Assembly (NCBI GenBank): GCA_965220835.1
Contig: OZ244842.1
Span: 1,426,001-1,490,000, forward strand
DNA from: Azophilus sp965220835
Lineage (GTDB): Bacteria; Pseudomonadota; Gammaproteobacteria; Pseudomonadales; Azotimanducaceae
DNA length: 64,000 nucleotides
Direction: 5' to 3'
The position numbers and the translations under genes are program-made. The notes beneath the pieces were generated by a model, which saw only the letters and a program-made list of their open reading frames with translations, did no database searches and was not told the DNA's origin. Below, piece after piece: positions 8,792 to 13,928 of the stretch. How positions within the stretch are numbered: position 1 is the stretch's first letter; the number at the start of each line of letters is the position of its first letter.

Positions 8792-9310
8792 CTAACGGGG
8801 CTGCCCGGGCGTCGGCACCACGGTGACGGGCATGTCCTCCGGCTCAAGGCCCAGGTTGATAAGCACCTTCGACATGCCGAGGAACAGGCCCACGCCCATG
8901 GCGATTTCGACGATTTCCGCCTCGCTGTAATGCGCCTTAAGCGCCTCCTTGACCTCGTCGTCGGGGGGCCGGGGAACACCGATGATGGCGTCGGTGAGCT
9001 TGAGGGCCGCCACCTGCGCAGGCTCCAATGCCGTCTCGTAGCCATCGGCGATGCCCTCAACCCGCTCTTCACTCAGCCCCGCCTCACGGGCGGAGTCGAA
9101 GCGCACGCGGCGTCAGTAGCCGCAGTCCGAGATGCGCGCGTTGCGGATGCGCGTCATCTCCTTGATGGCGGGGTCGGCAACGCCGTTGCGCCAAAACTCC
9201 CCGTATAGGTCGAAGAACAAGCCAGCGAGCTTCGGCACATGGGCCATCACCGAGCCGAAGTCCGGCGGCTGGCCGGGAACGGCGGACGGCAATCTGGGAC
9301 GGGTGGACAC
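8792..9310 (-). CDS. CMD/AhpD-like protein, probable selenoprotein (in-frame TGA at the CxxC position)
   Basis: The reading frame is interrupted once, by TGA at 9115-9113, codon 66. Upstream it reads IKEMTRIRNARISDCGY, and downstream RRVRFDSAREAGLSEERVEGI. Together these form one continuous carboxymuconolactone decarboxylase/AhpD-type domain in the same frame, 172 residues long, with no missing or extra sequence. The TGA replaces the second Cys of the redox CxxC motif, giving CGYU. A hairpin (9095-9077) lies 24 nt downstream. AhpD-like proteins with CxxU are an established bacterial selenoprotein group. The start is a GTG at 9310, nine bases after the stop of the upstream paralogue; its ribosome-binding site is weak. 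The alternative is a pseudogene with a nonsense mutation, which I consider less likely because the rest of the frame is intact. No selenocysteine machinery is in the window. Confidence 0.8.
9077..9095 (-). promoter_or_regulatory. Putative bacterial SECIS hairpin
   Basis: On the minus strand, a 7-bp stem (CTCCGCC with GGCGGGG, one G-U pair) holds the 5-base loop CGUGA, which has a G at its second position. The loop starts 24 bases after the TGA. Bacterial SECIS elements lie inside the coding sequence just after UGA, have a small apical loop with a G in the first two positions, and are spaced about 16-37 nt from UGA. This hairpin fits all three features. Confidence 0.65.
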
Positions 9311-9318
9311 GATGCCGA

Positions 9319-9816
9319 CTAAACCAACGCGCCCTGGTGCAGCGGCGGCGAATCCAAGCCGACGGGCCGTTCATCCAAATCGAAAGCCAGCTTCCAGCGG
9401 CAAGTCGCGTCAAAGAACGCCAACGCCACCATGAGCGTGACCGCGCCCGCTGCGCCAAACGCCTGGGCGGCTGACTCAACATCCGCATCGCTAACCCCAT
9501 GATGCTGAAAGGGAAACTGCTCGGCGATTGCCAGTGCCGCCTGCTCCAAGGCTGAGAAGGCGGCGAAGTCCCCGCGCTCCACGGCCGCTGCTTCGGCACT
9601 GCTCAAGGATACCCCGGCGTCGCGCACGGCCCATTCGGCAGCGCAACCGTGAATGGCAGCGATGCGCAGCCGGCACAGCTCCAAAACCCGCCGCGGCAGC
9701 AAATCACCCTCCCAAAGGGCGCCGTAGAAGGCCTTGTAACGGCTCAGCAACTCCGGACGATGCGCCATCAGCCCTTCCAGCGGCGGCAAATCTGCGGCTG
9801 TGGCGATCCAACTCAT
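9319..9816 (-). CDS. CMD-like paralogue without the second active-site Cys
   Basis: This 165-residue protein shares the carboxymuconolactone decarboxylase-like helical fold with the next gene: LLPRRVLELCRLRIAAIHGCAAEW followed by an antiparallel helical core. The motif reads HGCAAEW, like the CxxEW subgroup, so it keeps one Cys and lacks the CxxC pair. It lies just upstream of the probable selenoprotein with a nine-base gap, so the two are almost certainly co-transcribed. They may form a hetero-oligomer, or represent a duplication in which one copy kept the redox site. The substrate is unknown. Confidence 0.8.
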   Translation of the reverse strand: MSWIATAADLPPLEGLMAHRPELLSRYKAFYGALWEGDLLPRRVLELCRLRIAAIHGCAAEWAVRDAGVSLSSAEAAAVERGDFAAFSALEQAALAIAEQFPFQHHGVSDADVESAAQAFGAAGAVTLMVALAFFDATCRWKLAFDLDERPVGLDSPPLHQGALV

Positions 9817-9836
9817 CTCATAGGCTCATTGTGATA

Positions 9837-9913
9837 GGGTTCCCGAAGGGTTCCCAACGGGTTCCCGACGGGTTCCCGAAGGGTTCCCAACGGGTTCCCA
9901 ACGGGTTCCCAAC
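9837..9913. repeat. 11-bp tandem repeat, seven copies
   Basis: Seven units of gggttccc followed by gaa, aac or gac run without interruption. They begin about 20 bp upstream of the CMD-like operon start (9816), where its promoter should be. A related gggaaccc array on the other orientation occurs near 40739-40790. Confidence 0.95.
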
Positions 9914-9965
9914 GATCTGCAAACATTTGAACCGGAGCATAACACTATGGCGTGGCTGAAACTCC

Positions 9966-10043
9966 CGATAGCGGGACGAGGTTGTCGCTTGAATCAATCC
10001 TTGCGCCTGGCGAGCGCCGGCTGGTTGGCCTAAGGCATGGCCA
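9966..10043. repeat. Dispersed repeat copy 1, overlapping the holin-family gene start
   Basis: The stretch gcgggacgaggttgtcgctt through ggcatggcc aligns over about 70 bp with 62921-62993, allowing one small gap. A shorter relative lies at 62810-62860. The ggcATGgcc at its end supplies the start codon of the gene at 10037. Confidence 0.7.
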
Positions 10044-10387
10044 CTTTAATCATTAGAGTGCTCGTCATAGCCATCGGCCTTTACGTAGCCACCCTCCTCA
10101 TTGACGACATTCGAGTGGACAGCGACGGCACCCTGATTTGGGCGGCCATCGCCCTTGGGCTGGTTAACGCGCTCGTGCGCCCGCTCATCATCCTCCTGAC
10201 CCTGCCCGCCACCGTGCTGACCCTCGGTGTCTTCCTGCTGGTGATCAATGCCGCCATGCTGCACCTCGCGGCTTGGCTGGTGTCCGGCTTCCATGTGCAG
10301 GGTTTTTTCAGCGCCTTGTTCGGCGCCATCATCGTGAGCTTGGTCACTTGGGCAACGGAGTCGCTCATCAAGCCCAAGACGCGTTAA
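10037..10387 (+). CDS. Phage holin family 4 / YvlD-type membrane protein
   Basis: The 116-residue protein has four hydrophobic segments. It shows the family pattern with GLVNALVRPLIILLTLPATVLTLG in the middle and a short basic C-terminal tail (IKPKTR). This family (mycobacterial 4TM phage holin superfamily IV, PF04020) is widespread in bacterial chromosomes and is probably not a phage lysis protein. The role is unknown. There are no phage genes nearby. Confidence 0.88.
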   Translation: MATLIIRVLVIAIGLYVATLLIDDIRVDSDGTLIWAAIALGLVNALVRPLIILLTLPATVLTLGVFLLVINAAMLHLAAWLVSGFHVQGFFSALFGAIIVSLVTWATESLIKPKTR

Positions 10388-10408
10388 GCCAGAAGTCGTT
10401 TCCAGCCT

Positions 10409-11053
10409 TCAAGCGCCGGCACGGCGGCGAAACATCAGTGCATCGGCCACGGCCACCGCGAAAAACAGCACTAGGAACAGGAGCAGACGGGGGTCGCTCA
10501 GGTAAAGCTGCGGCGCCACCGGCACGGCGATGGTTTTGTCCAGCGCCGCCACCTTGAAGTGGTGTTTTTCATCGAAGATGGGGTTCAGGGCAATTTCCAT
10601 CAGATCCCGACGGCTCCGGTAGCGCATGATGGCGAAACCGCTCCAACTTTCCGCGCCTTCGATGCCGACCAAGTCCATGGCATGGAACACCACCGGACCG
10701 CTAAGGACCGGATGGCAGGCGCGCCGGAGCAACTCCGGGAACATGTGGGCCATGTAGCGGTCCATGGACGCTTCCGCGGACAGCGGCGCCGTCTCCCCGG
10801 CGTCCGCCAAATCGATCAGGTTCACCATGAGGAATTGCTTGCCGGTGTCCTCCAGCATGAAGCGGCGCAGGCGCTGCACGGCCTCGGCAGGCCGGCCGAC
10901 CCGTTCGGCTTGGGCCGTGAATGCGGTGATTTCGTCTTCGTTAAGCGGGCCGGACGTGTTGGTGTACCACGCCCCAAAAGACAGCCAAGCGAAGAAGGGC
11001 AACGCCCAAAGCCAAGTGCGGCCGCGCCGGGCGAGTGCGGGGATTCGGTTCAT
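10409..11053 (-). CDS. Membrane-anchored DUF1330-like protein
   Basis: I do not recognise a named family with certainty. The 214-residue protein has an N-terminal membrane segment (about residues 13-32), a soluble middle domain and a C-terminal membrane segment followed by a basic tail. The middle contains QFLMVNLIDLAD, resembling the MVNLLKYK strand of DUF1330-like proteins, including the divergent neighbour at 11120. A dimeric alpha/beta-barrel domain tethered to the membrane is likely. I chose the ATG at 11053, which has ggaaagg upstream, over an earlier in-frame ATG at 11098. Confidence 0.7.
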   Translation of the reverse strand: MNRIPALARRGRTWLWALPFFAWLSFGAWYTNTSGPLNEDEITAFTAQAERVGRPAEAVQRLRRFMLEDTGKQFLMVNLIDLADAGETAPLSAEASMDRYMAHMFPELLRRACHPVLSGPVVFHAMDLVGIEGAESWSGFAIMRYRSRRDLMEIALNPIFDEKHHFKVAALDKTIAVPVAPQLYLSDPRLLLFLVLFFAVAVADALMFRRRAGA

Positions 11054-11119
11054 CGGGGCCTTTCCATGCGGGTTGATCGAGTAAGATGCAGGCCTCATGT
11101 AAGCACTGGAACCCGTTGA

Positions 11120-11554
11120 ATGGAAGTGTCCAACGAGCTTTACCCCGTCGGGAGCGAACAGGCCAAGGCCCTGCTTGAAGCCGGTCCCGAGGGGCCAATT
11201 GTCATGGTCAACCTATTGAAATACAAAGAAAAGGCAGAATACTCAGACGGCCGGCAGACTAACTTGAGCGGCCGCGAGGCCTATGCGATCTACGGCCAAG
11301 CCGTCGCCAAGCTGGTTGAGGCCCACGGTGGCCGGATCATTTTCGCCGGGCAAGTCAGCCACCTGACCATTGGCATTGTCGATGAGCTCTGGGACGACGT
11401 GGCGCTGGCGGAGTACCCCAGCCGAGGCGCCCTGCTGGCCATGTCCACCTCCGCCGCCTATGCGGAAATCGCGCCCCATCGGGAAGCCGGCCTCAAGGGC
11501 CAACTCAACATCGAAACCACCTACTCGCGGGCAATGACCGCCCGCGGGCAGTGA
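11120..11554 (+). CDS. DUF1330-like dimeric alpha/beta-barrel protein
   Basis: The 144-residue cytoplasmic protein has the DUF1330 layout: GPIVMVNLLKYKE as the first strand, a helix with REAYAIYGQAVAKLVEAHGGRIIFAGQ, and WDDVALAEYPSRGALLAMSTSAAYAEIAPHREAGL near the end. This fold usually forms dimers and includes monooxygenase-like and dehydratase-like proteins; no catalytic residues can be assigned. It is divergent from the membrane-tethered relative, sharing about 66 bp of promoter region. Confidence 0.8.
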   Translation: MEVSNELYPVGSEQAKALLEAGPEGPIVMVNLLKYKEKAEYSDGRQTNLSGREAYAIYGQAVAKLVEAHGGRIIFAGQVSHLTIGIVDELWDDVALAEYPSRGALLAMSTSAAYAEIAPHREAGLKGQLNIETTYSRAMTARGQ

Positions 11555-11598
11555 CCGCCCGTAGGCAATGACAAGCCACAGCCCAGGAAACCAGCCTC

Positions 11599-12099
11599 AT
11601 GACACATGAAGAATTGCTCGCCAAACAGGAAATCTACGAGTTGAGCTGCAATTACATGCGCGGCTTGGACCGCTTGGACGCCGAACTGATGCACACCGTG
11701 TTCCACGAGGATGCGACCGTGGACTACGGCTTCTTCCAGGGCTCCGGCAAGGACTTCGTGGCTTTCGCGCAGAACGCACTCAAGGACCACCTAGCCAACC
11801 ACCACATGATCGGGCAGGTGAACATCCAGGTCGATGGCAGCCACGCCACCGGCGAGGTTTACTTTCAGGCCTTCCACAAGGTGGTCGAAAACGGGGCGCG
11901 GAAGGACTTGTTCATCAGCGGGCGCTACGTGGACCGCTACGAGCGGCGCGACGGCGTCTGGAAGATCAGCTTTCGCTCGGAAGTGAACGACTGGGCGCGC
12001 ATGGAGGCGGACGCGGACACCTACTTGGCGGGCAGCGGCTGCTTGATCGGCGGGCGTAAGCCTGACGACTACTCCTATGGCAAATTCGGCAGTGGCTAG
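11599..12099 (+). CDS. NTF2-like (SnoaL_4) protein
   Basis: The 166-residue protein has the cone-shaped NTF2-like pattern: a first helix (EELLAKQEIYELSCNYMRGLDRLD), FHEDATVDYGFFQG, and strands VDGSHATGEVYFQAFHKV and KDLFISGRYVDRYERRDGVWKI. This group includes SnoaL cyclases, scytalone-dehydratase-like enzymes and ring-hydroxylating dioxygenase beta subunits. The reaction is unknown. It lies 44 bp downstream of the DUF1330-like gene and has a paralogue at 12913. Confidence 0.85.
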   Translation: MTHEELLAKQEIYELSCNYMRGLDRLDAELMHTVFHEDATVDYGFFQGSGKDFVAFAQNALKDHLANHHMIGQVNIQVDGSHATGEVYFQAFHKVVENGARKDLFISGRYVDRYERRDGVWKISFRSEVNDWARMEADADTYLAGSGCLIGGRKPDDYSYGKFGSG

Positions 12100-12115
12100 T
12101 GCCCTGGCGCGCAAA

Positions 12116-12493
12116 TCAGCCGGCCAACCCAAGATACAGCGCCGCGACACCCATGATGGAGAGCAGCAGGAATGTGCCCTGAGCGCCGATCAGCCGTGGA
12201 TAGTTGGCCCCGGGGTAGGCGCTCATTCCCCAGGCATGCAGCAGGCGCAGCACCACTAGGGACGCACCGAGAACATGCACGGCCACCGCACCGGCGCCAG
12301 CCACTTCGAGCAGGTAGAGCAGCACCAGCGCCAAGGGCACGTTTTCGACGAAATTGGCCTGGGTGCGTTCCGTGGCATTGGGCTTCCAGTCCGGCATCTT
12401 GCCGCCGCGCAAACGCACGTAAAGCACCTGATTGGCGAGTAGGACGCTGAGCAGCGCCATGACGCCTGCGTAGGCCAGAGAAACGGGGATCAT
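12116..12493 (-). CDS. MAPEG-family membrane protein
   Basis: The 125-residue protein has four membrane helices and the MAPEG pattern (VRLRGGKMPDWKPNATERTQANFVENVPLALVLLYLLE, then RLLHAWGMSAYPG). MAPEG proteins are membrane glutathione-dependent or eicosanoid-type enzymes. Glutathione reductase, a GST and a GloB-like enzyme are also in this window. The ATG overlaps the stop of the upstream small membrane protein as ATGA, so translation is coupled. Confidence 0.9.
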   Translation of the reverse strand: MIPVSLAYAGVMALLSVLLANQVLYVRLRGGKMPDWKPNATERTQANFVENVPLALVLLYLLEVAGAGAVAVHVLGASLVVLRLLHAWGMSAYPGANYPRLIGAQGTFLLLSIMGVAALYLGLAG

Positions 12494-12837
12494 GGCCCTA
12501 TTTCTCGGAATAGCCCTGTTCCTTGGAACAGGCCTGTTCCAGGGAACAGGCCTGTTCCCTGGAGTGGGCCAGCTTCTTCTAGCAGACCTGCTTGTTGGAG
12601 AAGGCCTGTGCCTTGGAACAGGCCCGTTCCGGCTAGAGCAGCCAACAGACCCAAGCCCAGCAACGCCAAGCCCAGCCAACCGTATTGGTCGATCCAGAAC
12701 AGCGAAAACGCCTCAGGGCTGCCTTTCGGCGCAGTGGGCACCTCGCCGCGTCGAAGTTGGCGCGGCAGCGGCGCCACGCAGACGATTTGCCAGCCGAGCC
12801 AGGCGGCGCCGAGGCCAACAATCAAAAGCCAGTTCAT
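12490..12837 (-). CDS. Small membrane protein with C-terminal hexapeptide repeats
   Basis: The 115-residue protein has two predicted membrane segments (about residues 3-20 and 52-68). Its C-terminal third consists of seven copies of a six-residue unit of the type GTGLFQ. It has a strong ribosome-binding site (aaggag, about 5 nt before the ATG) and overlaps the MAPEG gene by four bases. I do not recognise the family. The N-terminal 70 residues look like an ordinary small inner-membrane protein; the tail is produced by an 18-bp DNA repeat. Confidence 0.72.
   Translation of the reverse strand: MNWLLIVGLGAAWLGWQIVCVAPLPRQLRRGEVPTAPKGSPEAFSLFWIDQYGWLGLALLGLGLLAALAGTGLFQGTGLLQQAGLLEEAGPLQGTGLFPGTGLFQGTGLFREIGP
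12507..12632. repeat. 18-bp palindromic tandem repeat, seven copies
   Basis: The perfect 16-bp palindrome ggaacaggcctgttcc recurs with an 18-bp period at 12525 and 12543. Variants occupy the rest, including 12507 and 12615. The array lies in the 3' part of the small membrane protein gene and stays in frame. Confidence 0.95.
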
Positions 12838-12912
12838 GGGGACTCCTTCCATTCTCCGTTCCGGCGCTGGCATTATGGCCCCACAACCATCCACAATGCC
12901 AAGGAGGGGGCG

Positions 12913-13872
12913 ATGGACCCGCAACTTCAGGAATTGCTCGACAAGAAGGCCTGCGAAGAGGTCATTCACCGCTACGGACGCACCCAGGACTGGCTGGACG
13001 ATGACGGCCAGATGGCCTGCTTCTGGCCCGACGCCGAAGTCGACTTCGGCTTCTTCAAAGGCAACGGCGCAGACTGGGTGACCACGGTGATGGCCCACGA
13101 GCGGGAGGCCCCGAGGCGCTGGCACCTGAGCACCAGCGTCATGGTGCAGGTGGACGGCAACCGGGCCAAGGCCGAGAGCTACGGCATCGCCGTTGGCGGC
13201 AGGCCGGGGGACGGCGGGTTGCGGAACACCATGTACGGCGGCCGCTACCTTGACGAATTCGAGAAGCGCGACGGTCAGTGGCGCATCTCCAAGCGCACCT
13301 ACATCCTGGATTGGAGCCACCAGTTTCCCGACGCCTTGGAGTCCGCCACCGGCGAGGACTTTGCCCTGCACGTGCTGAACATCGCGGAGAGCGGCCACCC
13401 AATGTATGGTCTCCAGGTTCATGGCCAGCCGGGTCTTCTCCCGCGCCACCGCCGGCAACGCCAAGCGCTTCCTGGCCGCCGTGGCCGAGGCCATGCCGTT
13501 CCCGGTCGCCTCCATACAGGTCGACGGCGGCAGCGAGTTCATGGGGGACTTCGAGCGCGCCTGCGAGGCGATGCGCCTCCCCCTCCACGTCCTGCCGCCC
13601 AGACAGCCCCAGTGGAACGGGTGCGTCGAGCGGGCCAACCGCTCCGCCCGAATCGAGTTCTGGAACCTCTACGACGGCCCCCTCACCGTCGCCGACGTCG
13701 CGCCCAGGCTCGCCGAGCACGAGTTCTTCCACAACTACCGGCGGCCGCACTGGGCGCTGGATTGCCAAACGCCGAACGAGTACCTTGTCGGAATCGAGGA
13801 TGCTGCCTGATCCGGCAGGCCCAAATTCCGAAAGGTCCTGAACCGCTACACGGAATTGTCAAAGCAGGCTAG
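12913..13872 (+). CDS. NTF2-like (SnoaL_4) protein with a chimeric 3' end from an IS remnant
   Basis: The first 165 residues form a complete NTF2-like domain (KKACEEVIHRYGRTQDWLDDDGQM, WPDAEVDFGFFKGNG, YGGRYLDEFEKRDGQWRISKRTYILDWSHQ). It is paralogous to the protein at 11599 and has a strong ribosome-binding site, aaggaggggg. After about 13405 the frame enters a transposase fragment read out of frame and continues with an Arg/Pro-rich tail to 13872. The insertion probably removed only the last few native residues. The domain may still be functional, with a junk tail of about 150 residues. The functional boundary is near 13405. Confidence 0.75.
   Translation: MDPQLQELLDKKACEEVIHRYGRTQDWLDDDGQMACFWPDAEVDFGFFKGNGADWVTTVMAHEREAPRRWHLSTSVMVQVDGNRAKAESYGIAVGGRPGDGGLRNTMYGGRYLDEFEKRDGQWRISKRTYILDWSHQFPDALESATGEDFALHVLNIAESGHPMYGLQVHGQPGLLPRHRRQRQALPGRRGRGHAVPGRLHTGRRRQRVHGGLRARLRGDAPPPPRPAAQTAPVERVRRAGQPLRPNRVLEPLRRPPHRRRRRAQARRARVLPQLPAAALGAGLPNAERVPCRNRGCCLIRQAQIPKGPEPLHGIVKAG
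13406..13810 (+). pseudogene. Transposase C-terminal fragment (rve/DDE integrase core)
   Basis: The fragment holds the last two parts of a DDE integrase domain: VASIQVDGGSEFMG (second Asp) and QWNGCVERANRSARIEFWN (Glu). The usual ending FFHNYRRPHWALDCQTPNEYL follows. The first Asp region and the N-terminal HTH are missing. It resembles IS3/IS481-type transposases and differs from the intact IS at 53 kb. It is a 5'-truncated remnant abutting the NTF2-like gene. Confidence 0.88.
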
Positions 13873-13883
13873 ACTGGTATAGA
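13856..13883 (+). promoter_or_regulatory. Possible sigma70-type promoter before the second TonB receptor
   Basis: TTGTCA (13856-13861) and TATAGA (13878-13883) are separated by 16 bp. This lies 45 bp before the receptor ATG, in DNA that may be the outer end of the IS remnant, so the IS may have supplied the promoter. Inferred from motif match only. Confidence 0.4.
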
Positions 13884-13928
13884 TTGGGCTTGACAGACAT
13901 TGACCAATTGGCGTTTTTGGAGGGGAAA

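Noticed and set aside
9113..9115. Nonsense mutation making the CMD-like gene a pseudogene
   Set aside because: The TGA lies exactly at the conserved Cys position, the rest of the frame is intact and a SECIS-like hairpin follows. Random decay would rarely give this combination; it remains the main alternative.
10037..10387. Prophage holin
   Set aside because: The family name is historical. There are no phage structural or lysis genes nearby, and the protein type is common in chromosomes.
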